The translations under genes were made by a program, and so were the position numbers. 12,113 bases of DNA, from assembly GCA_005882055.1 (NCBI GenBank), contig VBGQ01000093.1:1-12113 (forward strand). Reading direction: 5' to 3'. This DNA comes from Chloroflexota bacterium (GTDB taxonomy: Bacteria; Chloroflexota; Limnocylindria; QHBO01). Below, one piece after another: positions 6,073 through 12,113 of this stretch (positions are counted from its first letter, which is position 1; each line of letters opens with the position of its first letter). Under the pieces are notes generated by a model. It had not been told where the DNA came from, did not search any database, and worked only from the letters and a program-made list of their open reading frames with translations.

Positions 6073-7029
6073 GTGACCCGACCACCACCCCCCAGGGCGA
6101 GACTCAGTCTCAGGAGCGGCCGACGGGCGACCGACGGCCTGATCCTCGGGTTGGCCGGCCTCCTTGCCCTGGCCGCGTGCCAGACCTCCCCTCCGAACGC
6201 GACCGGCGCGGCGTCCCGCATCCCGGTAGTGACCACCACCACCGTCTTCGCTGACATGGTGCGCAACGTTGGCGGCGACCTCGTCGACGTGACCAGCCTG
6301 GTGCCGAAGAACGGCGACGTGCATACCTTCGAGCCAAAGCCGGGCGACGTCCGCGCCGTGGCGCGCGCGAAGCTGCTGGTCATGAACGGACTGGGTCTCG
6401 ATGACTGGCTGGCCAAGACGATCAGCAACGCGTCGAGTTCTGGCACCCCGCTCGTCAAGCTCGCGGTCGACCTGCCAGGCATCACGCTCCTGCCCGGAGA
6501 AGAGCCCGGCACGCAGAACCCACATCTCTTCATGGACCCGAAGTACGTCGAGCTCTACGTGGACCGCATCGCTAGCGGACTCAAGACCGTGGATCCGGCG
6601 GACGCAAACCGGTTCGACGAGCAGGCTGCCTCCTACAAGACCAGGCTGCGCGCGCTCGATGCCTGGGTCCGGGAGCAGATCTCGACCGTTCCGCCCGCAG
6701 ACCGCAAGCTGGTGACCTTCCACGACGCCTTTCCGTACTACGCTCGGGAATACGGCATCACCATCGTCGGGGTCGCCGTCGAGGCGCCCGGCCAGGACCC
6801 GAGCGCCGGCTACACCGCGGCGCTCATCGACGCCATCAGAAAAGCCGGGGTGAAGGCGATATTCAGCGAGAGCCAGTTCCCAGCGAAGCTCGTCGACCAG
6901 CTCGCCGCCGAGACCGGCGCGAACGTGGTTGCGAACCTCTACGACGACGCCCTGGGCGACCCTCCGGTGACGAGCTACGAGGCCGTAATCCGCTGGGACA
7001 CCCAACAGCTCGTCGCGGCCCTTCGCTGA
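6073..7029 (+). CDS. znuA: Zinc/manganese ABC transporter substrate-binding lipoprotein (ZnuA-like)
   Basis: A 318-residue cluster A-I metal-binding protein. The N-terminus has a basic region, a hydrophobic stretch and a lipobox LAAC with Cys36, so it is predicted to be a lipoprotein anchored outside the membrane. Metal ligands expected from the family are His84 (GDVHTFEP), His151 (NPHLFMDP), His217 (TFHDAF) and an Asp near 291-292 (NLYDDALGD). A histidine rather than glutamate at the third position favours zinc over manganese, although TroA-type proteins of this pattern can bind both. The His-rich loop of many ZnuA proteins is absent. GTG start follows AGGAG at 6061-6065 by 7 nt. It lies 19 nt after the repressor stop and 4 nt before znuC. 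Confidence 0.9.
   Translation: MTRPPPPRARLSLRSGRRATDGLILGLAGLLALAACQTSPPNATGAASRIPVVTTTTVFADMVRNVGGDLVDVTSLVPKNGDVHTFEPKPGDVRAVARAKLLVMNGLGLDDWLAKTISNASSSGTPLVKLAVDLPGITLLPGEEPGTQNPHLFMDPKYVELYVDRIASGLKTVDPADANRFDEQAASYKTRLRALDAWVREQISTVPPADRKLVTFHDAFPYYAREYGITIVGVAVEAPGQDPSAGYTAALIDAIRKAGVKAIFSESQFPAKLVDQLAAETGANVVANLYDDALGDPPVTSYEAVIRWDTQQLVAALR
6099..6111. repeat. Perfect palindrome in the start of znuA
   Basis: GAGACT-C-AGTCTC is a perfect 6-1-6 inverted repeat about nine codons into znuA. It shares the AGTCTCA string with the zur operator. It could be a second repressor site or a chance feature of Arg/Ser/Leu codons. Confidence 0.25.
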
Positions 7030-7033
7030 GCCG

Positions 7034-7891
7034 ATGAGCGCCCTCCGCGAATCGCCCAGCGGCGAGCCACAGGCCGGGACGCAGCCCGCCGTCCGACTGA
7101 CGGCGGTCACCGCGGGTTATGACCACCGCCCCGCCCTCGAGGAGATCGACCTCGAGATCGAGCCAGGCTCGCTGGTCGCCATCTTCGGTCCCAACGGGGG
7201 AGGCAAATCCACCCTCCTCAAGCTGATCGCCGATCTGATCCAGCCATGGAGCGGGACGGTGGAGGTGCTCGGTGAGCCGGCCGGCCGTACTGCCCATCGC
7301 ATCGCCTACGTCACGCAGGCCGAGCTGGTGGACTGGTCGTTCCCCGTCTCGGTGTGGGACGTAGCGATGATGGGGCGTTACCCGCGGTTAGGCCCGTGGC
7401 GCCGGCCAGGCCCGGTCGACCATGACGCCGTCGCGGCGGCGCTTGAACGCGTCGGCATGACAGAGCTGCGCTCGTCCCAGATCGGGTCGCTCTCCGGGGG
7501 ACAGCGCCGCCGCGCCTTCCTGGCACGGGCGATCGCCTCGGAACCGGACCTCTATCTCCTGGACGAGCCGGTGACCGGCGTGGACGTCACGACCCAGGAG
7601 GACCTGATGGCGCTCCTCGCCTCGGAGACGGCTGCGGGGCGCACGGCGATCGCCACCACCCACGACCTGGCCGCCGCGGCCGAGCATTTCACGACGGTTG
7701 TCGCGCTGAACCAGCGGATCATCGCGGTCGGGCCGTCGTCGCTGGTCCTCGATCCGGAGGTGCTGTCGAAGACGTACGGTGGCCATTTGCTGGTGCTCGG
7801 CAACCAGGCGGTGGTCATGGACGATGCACACCATCACGACAGCGCCAGCGGCGGCGAGCAGCACTACCACGAGCGACCCGAGCGTCGCTGA
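7034..7891 (+). CDS. znuC: Zinc/manganese ABC transporter ATPase (ZnuC-like) with His-rich tail
   Basis: A 285-residue ABC ATPase that would drive metal import through ZnuB. All nucleotide-binding motifs are present: Walker A GPNGGGKST (52-60), Q-loop Gln95 in YVTQAE, signature LSGGQ (153-157), Walker B LYLLDEP (173-179) and switch His210 in ATTHD. The C-terminus carries a tail with five histidines (His266-268, His277, His279) in about 20 residues, which may bind metal. Start ATG lies 4 nt after the znuA stop without a clear SD, so translation is probably coupled. Its stop overlaps the znuB start by one base (TGATG). Manganese specificity remains possible for the transporter. Confidence 0.9.
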   Translation: MSALRESPSGEPQAGTQPAVRLTAVTAGYDHRPALEEIDLEIEPGSLVAIFGPNGGGKSTLLKLIADLIQPWSGTVEVLGEPAGRTAHRIAYVTQAELVDWSFPVSVWDVAMMGRYPRLGPWRRPGPVDHDAVAAALERVGMTELRSSQIGSLSGGQRRRAFLARAIASEPDLYLLDEPVTGVDVTTQEDLMALLASETAAGRTAIATTHDLAAAAEHFTTVVALNQRIIAVGPSSLVLDPEVLSKTYGGHLLVLGNQAVVMDDAHHHDSASGGEQHYHERPERR

Positions 7892-8733
7892 TGCTCAGTC
7901 CCATTACCGAGCCGCTCGCCTACGACTTCTTCCTGCGCGCGCTGCTGGCCTCCTCCATGGTGGGAGTGGTCTGCGCCGTCATCGGCTCCTACATGGTGCT
8001 GCGCGGACTGGCCTTCATGGGCGACGCGCTGAGCCACGCGGCGTTTCCCGGCGTCGTCGTCGCGTACCTGCTCAAGGGCCCGTTCTACATCGGCGCCACG
8101 GTGGCCGCAATTGCCACCGCGGTTGCGATCGGCTGGGTGACGCGGCGCGGCAACCTGCGCGGAGATACCGCGATCGGCGTCCTCTTCGCCGGCATGTTCG
8201 CCCTGGGAATCTTCCTGTTCAGCTTGATCCCCAACTACGTCGGGGACCTGTTCGGGTTCCTGTTCGGAGAGGTGCTCGGCATCGGCTTCGGGGACCTGGT
8301 TGCGCTGGTCGGCCTCGCTTTCGGCGTCTTGGCGGTGATCGCCATCCTGTGGAAGGAGCTGCTCTACACGACCTTCGATCCCCTGGGAGCGGCAGCCTCC
8401 GGCCTGCCGGTCGCCGCACTGGACTACCTCCTGCTGGCGCTGATCGCGGTGACCATCGTCGTCTCGCTCCAGGCCGTGGGCGTCGTCCTCGTGGTTGCCA
8501 TGCTCATCACGCCCGCGGCCACCGCGCAGCTGCTGACCCGCAGCTTTGCACGACTGCTGGCGGTCGCGGTGGGCATCGGCGTCGTAGCGCCGTTGGTGGG
8601 CCTGTACGCCAGCTATTGGCTCAATGCGGCGAGCGGTGCGACGATCGTGTTGGTGGAGACCGCCCTGTTCCTCGCGGCGCTCGCCTTCCGCCTGCAGCAG
8701 GGTCGTCGCAGGACCCACGAAGTGGGCGCCTGA
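7891..8733 (+). CDS. znuB: Zinc/manganese ABC transporter permease (ZnuB-like)
   Basis: A 280-residue integral membrane protein of the ABC-3 permease family. Hydrophobic segments are visible roughly at 13-36, 48-62, 66-84, 93-114, 132-154, 176-207, 219-241 and 249-267. The conserved cytoplasmic coupling region GDALSHAAFPG (44-54) and the family's late segment GVVLVVAMLITPAATA (197-212) are both present. The ATG overlaps the znuC stop by one base, so it is translated by coupling and is the last gene of the operon. No rho-independent terminator follows. Function inferred from family and operon: the membrane channel for zinc, possibly manganese. Confidence 0.9.
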   Translation: MLSPITEPLAYDFFLRALLASSMVGVVCAVIGSYMVLRGLAFMGDALSHAAFPGVVVAYLLKGPFYIGATVAAIATAVAIGWVTRRGNLRGDTAIGVLFAGMFALGIFLFSLIPNYVGDLFGFLFGEVLGIGFGDLVALVGLAFGVLAVIAILWKELLYTTFDPLGAAASGLPVAALDYLLLALIAVTIVVSLQAVGVVLVVAMLITPAATAQLLTRSFARLLAVAVGIGVVAPLVGLYASYWLNAASGATIVLVETALFLAALAFRLQQGRRRTHEVGA

Positions 8734-8766
8734 CCGGCCACCGCAGGAGGCAGGATCGCAGCGTGG

Positions 8767-8772
8767 TACGAT
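8767..8772 (+). promoter_or_regulatory. Candidate -10 element of the DEAD-box helicase gene
   Basis: TACGAT matches four of six -10 positions including the key ones, but no convincing -35 lies upstream. Initiation near 8779 would leave a leader of about 95 nt before the TTG start at 8875. Co-transcription from znuB is an alternative. Confidence 0.3.
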
Positions 8773-8804
8773 TTGCAGAGCGGAGGCGCCGGTAGGAGCG
8801 TGGC

Positions 8805-8821
8805 CGCGCACCTGGTGCGCG
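8805..8821 (+). promoter_or_regulatory. Strong inverted repeat in the helicase leader
   Basis: CGCGCACC-T-GGTGCGCG is a perfect 8-1-8 inverted repeat. As RNA it would fold to a 7-bp GC stem with a CTG loop. No T-run follows, so it is not an obvious rho-independent terminator. It may be a leader structure controlling the helicase, or a DNA-binding site. Confidence 0.4.
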
Positions 8822-8865
8822 CCCTCCCAACCACGAGCGCACCATTTCCACCCCACACACACATC

Positions 8866-8869
8866 GGAG
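8866..8869 (+). promoter_or_regulatory. Ribosome binding site fixing the TTG start of the helicase
   Basis: GGAG lies 5 nt before TTG at 8875. The longer frame starting at TTG 8773 would have to read through the leader hairpin into a segment with no domain similarity. Confidence 0.55.
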
Positions 8870-8874
8870 ACCAT

Positions 8875-10167
8875 TTGCCAGAGACCGATACCCCGGCGGC
8901 GCGGCCGCGTCGCCGACCCAGGCGCGTGGGGCAGCGCGCCGTCAAGCAGTCAGGCGCGCCGGCTCTTCGCACCGCAGATCCCGAAACGGACCAGTCATCC
9001 GACCAGGCACTTCTCGCCGCCGTCCTGGCGCAGGCCAGCGGCCACCGCTTTGGCGAGATCGAGGTTCCGGTCACCATCGCGCGAGCCCTCGAGCGGATGG
9101 GCTATGAGGTCCCGACCGAAGTCCAGGCCCGCTCCATCCCGCCGCTGCGAACCGGCGCCGACCTGATCGGGCAGGCGCAGACCGGTACCGGGAAGACCGC
9201 CGCCTTCGGGATCCCCATCGTGGAGAAGATCGATCCCGCCGCCGGCCATGTCCAGGCGCTGGTGCTCACGCCGACGCGCGAGCTGTGCGTCCAGGTCACC
9301 GACGAGATCGCCCGCATCGGTCAGTTCCGAAACGTCAAGACCGTCGCGATCTATGGCGGATCCAGCATGGACCGCCAGATCAGCGCGCTGCGACGCGGGG
9401 CGCAGGTCGTGGTCGGCACCCCAGGCCGCGTGCTCGACCTGATCCGACGCGGTGAGCTGCACCTCGATCGGGTGCACACCGTGATCCTCGACGAGGCGGA
9501 TCGCATGCTCGACATGGGGTTCATCGTGGACGTCGAGACGATCCTGAGCCGATGTCCGCGCCAGCGGCAGACCGCGCTCTTCAGCGCGACGATGCCGTAC
9601 GCGATCCTGCGCATCTGCGACCGATTCATGCGCCGGGACGCGACGCACATCGCGGTCCGCCCTGAGCTGCAGACCGTCGAGTCCGTTCGCCAGCTGCTCT
9701 ACTTCGTCGCCGAGCAGGACAAGGTTCGCGCGCTGCTCGAGCTGACCGAGGCCTTTGGCTTCGACCGCCTTCTCGTCTTCCGCCACACGCAGATCGGTGT
9801 CGACCGGCTGGCTGCAACGCTCAAGCGACGGGGCCAGAACGTTGCCGCGCTGCACGGCGGGCTCTCGCAGCGCGAGCGGGACCGGACGCTCGCCGACTTC
9901 AAGGCCGGACGCATCCAGTTCCTGGTGGCGACCAATGTCGCCTCGCGCGGCCTCGACATCACGGACCTGCCGTATGTCCTCAACTACGACATTCCCGAGG
10001 ACGCCGATACCTACGTCCATCGCATCGGTCGCACCGGCCGGATGGGCAAGGAGGGGACCGCCATCACCTTCGTTGGCGAGTGGGACCTCGACGCCTGGGA
10101 AGCGATCCGGGCGCAGGTCAAGGCACCCATCGAGGAAGGGGAGCTGCGGCTCTACGGGACCGCCTAG
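8875..10167 (+). CDS. DEAD-box ATP-dependent RNA helicase
   Basis: A core-only DEAD-box RNA helicase of 430 residues, with an ATP-driven RNA-unwinding role in ribosome assembly, RNA decay or cold adaptation. After a basic N-terminal tail (an Arg-rich stretch near 9-22) come the Q-motif region (MGYEVPTEVQ), Walker A AQTGTGKT (101-108), PTRELCVQ, GGSS, TPGRVLD, DEAD (206-209), SAT (237-239), LVFRHT, ATNVASRGLD and the arginine-finger motif HRIGRTGR (382-389). The chain ends about 40 residues later, so the RNA-binding domain of DeaD/CsdA or DbpA is absent; RhlE-like is a possible class. TTG start is chosen from GGAG 5 nt upstream; an in-frame TTG at 8773 is the alternative. It stands alone downstream of znuB. 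Confidence 0.93.
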   Translation: MPETDTPAARPRRRPRRVGQRAVKQSGAPALRTADPETDQSSDQALLAAVLAQASGHRFGEIEVPVTIARALERMGYEVPTEVQARSIPPLRTGADLIGQAQTGTGKTAAFGIPIVEKIDPAAGHVQALVLTPTRELCVQVTDEIARIGQFRNVKTVAIYGGSSMDRQISALRRGAQVVVGTPGRVLDLIRRGELHLDRVHTVILDEADRMLDMGFIVDVETILSRCPRQRQTALFSATMPYAILRICDRFMRRDATHIAVRPELQTVESVRQLLYFVAEQDKVRALLELTEAFGFDRLLVFRHTQIGVDRLAATLKRRGQNVAALHGGLSQRERDRTLADFKAGRIQFLVATNVASRGLDITDLPYVLNYDIPEDADTYVHRIGRTGRMGKEGTAITFVGEWDLDAWEAIRAQVKAPIEEGELRLYGTA

Positions 10168-10201
10168 GTCTAGCCCTCGGTTTCGCGTTTGACTTCGCGA
10201 T

Positions 10202-10237
10202 CGGCGTCGCGCCCGAACGTGGTTGACGCCGCGCGAC
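10202..10237. repeat. Overlapping inverted repeats downstream of the helicase
   Basis: CGGCGTC (10202-10208) pairs with GACGCCG (10225-10231), and GTCGCGC (10206-10212) pairs with GCGCGAC (10231-10237). These are mutually exclusive stems with loops of 16 and 18 nt. There is no T-tract, so a rho-independent terminator is doubtful. The rest of the 10168-10350 gap holds nothing else I can assign apart from the promoter at its end. Confidence 0.25.
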
Positions 10238-10309
10238 CTGGTCATCTGCGGATGAGATCAATGGGCCCCTTATTGCGGGCTTACTCGCCGCTTACGCGGA
10301 TGGATCGCG

Positions 10310-10340
10310 TTGAACCCCGCCAGCCGTCGGTGGGTACCGT
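10310..10340 (+). promoter_or_regulatory. Candidate promoter of the ligase-like gene
   Basis: TTGAAC (10310-10315) and TACCGT (10335-10340) are 19 nt apart. The -10 ends exactly 10 nt before the ATG at 10351 and no SD lies between, the same arrangement as at pdxS and zur. The hexamers are weak matches, so this is tentative. Confidence 0.4.
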
Positions 10341-10350
10341 CTTGTGACTC

Positions 10351-11079
10351 ATGCCCGACCACTCGCCCGCCGCCACCACCATCACGACCACCACCGCGGC
10401 TGATCGGCCGCAATTTGCGACCCTCCAGGACGCCGTCATCACCGACCTGGACTGGTTCTTCGAACCGTGCTGGAAGGGGGAGCGGCTGCTGGCGAGGTTC
10501 GAAGACGGCAACGTCCGTCTGACCGATGAGGATGGGCAGCCGGCGAACGGTCCGGTGGAGGAGGCCGCGGAGGTCCTGCGAAACGCGATCGATGCCGACC
10601 AAGTGCTCCTCGATGGCAGCTGGACCGCCATGCCATTCACCGGCGTGGGCAGCCAAGCCAGGGAGCGGGCGAAGACGATCGCCGGCGAGGCGGGCGTCGG
10701 CACGCCCCCGGACCCGGCCAGCTTCGAGACGCGACGAGCATTCGTCGCCTGGGACCTCGTGGAGCTGGACGGCGCCTCCCTGCACGACATTCCCTACCAG
10801 GAGCGCCGCCGCCTGCTCAGCTCAGTGATCATCGAGAGCGTCCGCGTCCGCGTGTCTCCCGCGATGCGGCCGCCGATCCGCGGTTGGCTCGAGGCGCTGC
10901 GTGCCGACGGCTTCACCCACTACCTGGCCAAGCACGCGAACAGCCGCTACTTGCCCGGTGAGACGGCACCCGATTGGCTCAAGCTCAGCGTCTTGTCCGA
11001 CGCCCAGCCCACCATCCTCGAGCGACTCTTCGGTCAATCGCAGCGCCGGGTGCCCAAACTGCCGCCGAGGCAGCGCTAG
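10351..11079 (+). CDS. Degenerate ATP-dependent DNA ligase adenylation-domain protein
   Basis: A 242-residue protein resembling the adenylation domain of ATP-dependent DNA ligases, especially the LigD ligase domain, but with key residues changed. The motif I region reads FEPCWKGERLLARF: Cys40 replaces the AMP-accepting lysine of the KxDG signature and Lys42 replaces its aspartate. Motif III is LLDGSW, with Ser90 for glutamate. Motif IIIa (VAWDLVELDG, 132-141) and the following PYQERRRLL are well kept. Motif IV is THYLAK instead of EGVVAK, with Lys194 kept, then NSRYLPG. Motif V is WLKLS with Lys211. There is no OB-fold domain. It is unlikely to be a standard ligase and may be a binding or regulatory paralogue. 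The N-terminus is Thr-rich. ATG start has no SD; no Ku or LigD gene is nearby. Confidence 0.65.
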   Translation: MPDHSPAATTITTTTAADRPQFATLQDAVITDLDWFFEPCWKGERLLARFEDGNVRLTDEDGQPANGPVEEAAEVLRNAIDADQVLLDGSWTAMPFTGVGSQARERAKTIAGEAGVGTPPDPASFETRRAFVAWDLVELDGASLHDIPYQERRRLLSSVIIESVRVRVSPAMRPPIRGWLEALRADGFTHYLAKHANSRYLPGETAPDWLKLSVLSDAQPTILERLFGQSQRRVPKLPPRQR

Positions 11080-11096
11080 CGGAAGGCATCAGGGAG

Positions 11097-11120
11097 CGCC
11101 AGCCCGCCATCGGTCTGGCG
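11097..11120 (+). repeat. Small hairpin after the ligase-like gene
   Basis: CGCCAG (11097-11102) pairs with CTGGCG (11115-11120) across a 12-nt loop. No T-run follows, so terminator function is doubtful. Confidence 0.2.
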
Positions 11121-11169
11121 AACCGGGTCCCGTGCTACGCTGAGCCCTCCGGTCACGGACACGCCCGCG

Positions 11170-11175
11170 AGGAGG
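11170..11175 (+). promoter_or_regulatory. Ribosome binding site pointing to a CTG start
   Basis: AGGAGG is a full SD core. Seven nucleotides later, in the glycosyltransferase frame, stands CTG at 11183. No ATG, GTG or TTG in that frame lies at a usable distance. Confidence 0.55.
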
Positions 11176-11182
11176 TCCGCCC

Positions 11183-12113
11183 CTGAGGTCACAGCCCACC
11201 GCCGGTCCCGAGTCGGCGCTCGACGAGAACGGCCTGGCGGAGGTCCGCAGGATCGGCAACGCGGACCTGATGGTCGGCATCCCTTCGTTCGGCAACGCGG
11301 AGACGATTGGCTACGTCGTACGCGCCGCAACGGCGGGGATGGTCCAATATTTCCCCGACCTCAAGCCGGTGCTCGTCAACAGCGACGGTGGCTCACCGGA
11401 CGATACGCCGCACGTCGCGGTCAGCACCGAGAGCCCGGACTACATCGAGAAGGTCATCCTCGTCTCGCCGCGCCACAAGCTGCAGCGGATCACCTTCACC
11501 TACCAGGGCACGAGCGGCAAGGGGACGGCGGTGCGCGCCCTCTTCGAGGTCGCGCGCGAGCTGAAGGTCAAGGCCATGGTCATGGTCGACTCCGACCTGC
11601 GCTCCATCGTGCCCGAATGGGTGGAGCTCCTTGCCGGGCCGATCCTCAAGGGCGGCTACGACTTCGTGGCGCCGCTGTATGCCCGGCACAAGTACGACGG
11701 CACCATCACCAACAACATCAGCTACCCGCTGACCCGGGCGCTGTACGGGGTCCGCATCCGGCAGCCGATCGGCGGCGACTTCGCGATCAGCGGCGACCTG
11801 GTAAGCCGCTACCTCGAGCTTGACACCTTCGATGAGTCGACGGCGCGCTTCGGCATCGACATCTGGATGACGCACTCCGCGATCAACGAGGGGTTCGCTG
11901 TCTGCCAGGCACGGCTCGGCGCCAAGATCCACGACGCGAAGGATCCAGCGTCCGATCTTGGACCGATGTTCCGCCAGGTGGTGGGCACCCTCTTTCGCCT
12001 GGCCGGCCACTACTCCGAGCGCTGGCTTCGGGTGCGTGGCAGCCACCCGATCCCGGAGTATGGGTTCGAGCGCGTGGTGGCGCCTGAGCCGATCACGGTC
12101 AACCACGCCAAGC
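11183..12113 (+). CDS. GT-A glycosyltransferase, GpgS/mannosylglycerate synthase-like (partial, runs off the window)
   Basis: At least 310 residues, with no stop before the right edge. The N-terminal GT-A fold begins at LMVGIPSFGNAETIGYVV. Further landmarks are QGTSGKGTAVRAL with Lys113, the metal- and sugar-nucleotide-binding DSD (Asp136, Asp138), RQPIGGDFAIS (193-203), FGIDIWM (223-229) and His250 followed by DAKDPASDLGPMFRQV. The order DxD, QPxGG, GxxI, His-(x)n-P-x-x-x-L-G matches glucosyl-3-phosphoglycerate synthase and mannosylglycerate synthase, which make compatible-solute or polysaccharide precursors from NDP-sugars. The acceptor cannot be read from sequence. An in-frame stop at 11141 limits upstream extension. 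The CTG at 11183 follows AGGAGG by 7 nt. The first ATG (11270) has no SD and would cut into the first beta strand. The product is presumably cytoplasmic. Confidence 0.75.
   Translation, partial: MRSQPTAGPESALDENGLAEVRRIGNADLMVGIPSFGNAETIGYVVRAATAGMVQYFPDLKPVLVNSDGGSPDDTPHVAVSTESPDYIEKVILVSPRHKLQRITFTYQGTSGKGTAVRALFEVARELKVKAMVMVDSDLRSIVPEWVELLAGPILKGGYDFVAPLYARHKYDGTITNNISYPLTRALYGVRIRQPIGGDFAISGDLVSRYLELDTFDESTARFGIDIWMTHSAINEGFAVCQARLGAKIHDAKDPASDLGPMFRQVVGTLFRLAGHYSERWLRVRGSHPIPEYGFERVVAPEPITVNHAK

Noticed and set aside
7779..8795. A 338-codon frame across znuC and znuB in another phase
   Set aside because: The translation is Arg/Gly-rich without domains, while the true frame encodes a clear membrane permease.
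10189..10228. TTGACT (10189) and TTGACG (10223) as -35 elements
   Set aside because: Neither has a -10-like hexamer at 16-18 nt, so I do not call promoters there.
8995..10245. A 416-codon open frame on the minus strand opposite the helicase
   Set aside because: The plus-strand frame carries every DEAD-box motif; the antisense translation is low in recognisable structure and arises from GC-rich third positions.
10360..10410. A short repetitive ACC/ATC stretch in the ligase-like gene
   Set aside because: It is simple codon repetition encoding a Thr-rich N-terminus, too short and irregular to be a repeat array.

Overview
The window is a high-GC bacterial chromosome segment, gene-dense and almost entirely coding. 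I see no mobile elements, CRISPR arrays, tRNAs or rRNAs. Codon use is GC-rich throughout, and start codons include ATG, GTG, TTG and probably one CTG. The gene mix (PdxS/PdxT vitamin B6 synthesis, a NYEPLNV-type HNH protein, a one-domain ligase-like protein, a GpgS-like glycosyltransferase) and the apparently leaderless genes suggest a high-GC Chloroflexota or a deep actinobacterial relative. That taxonomic guess is tentative.

Layout. (1) 12-1528, minus strand: pdxS-pdxT, the two subunits of PLP synthase. (2) 1529-1619: a short divergent control region with a perfect palindrome between two candidate -10 elements. (3) 1620-3616, plus strand: an HNH endonuclease-family protein, then an HD-domain CCA-adding tRNA nucleotidyltransferase. 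(4) 3643-5547: a good sigma70-type promoter, then a DeoC-family protein that lacks the Schiff-base lysine, and galE from a TTG start. (5) 5565-8733: a complete metal-uptake operon, a Fur/Zur-type repressor followed by znuA (lipoprotein), znuC (ATPase with a His-rich tail) and znuB (permease). A palindromic operator lies between the -35 and -10 of its promoter. (6) 8767-10167: a DEAD-box RNA helicase behind a roughly 100-nt leader with a strong inverted repeat. (7) 10310-11079: a degenerate ATP-dependent DNA ligase adenylation domain that lacks the nucleophilic lysine. (8) 11183 to the right edge: a GpgS/mannosylglycerate-synthase-like glycosyltransferase, cut off by the window, whose best-supported start is CTG.

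How the genes work together: pdxS and pdxT form one enzyme. The zur-znuACB block is a self-contained zinc-homeostasis unit in which the first gene probably represses its own operon through the spacer operator. The other genes are housekeeping functions (tRNA maturation, sugar-nucleotide interconversion, RNA remodelling) without an obvious shared pathway.

No wholly new system is evident. The points most worth a second look are two homologues of well-known enzymes that have lost their catalytic lysine (DeoC-like and ligase-like), the zur operator, the pdxS/HNH divergent palindrome, three candidate leaderless genes with identical -10-to-start spacing, and the CTG start.
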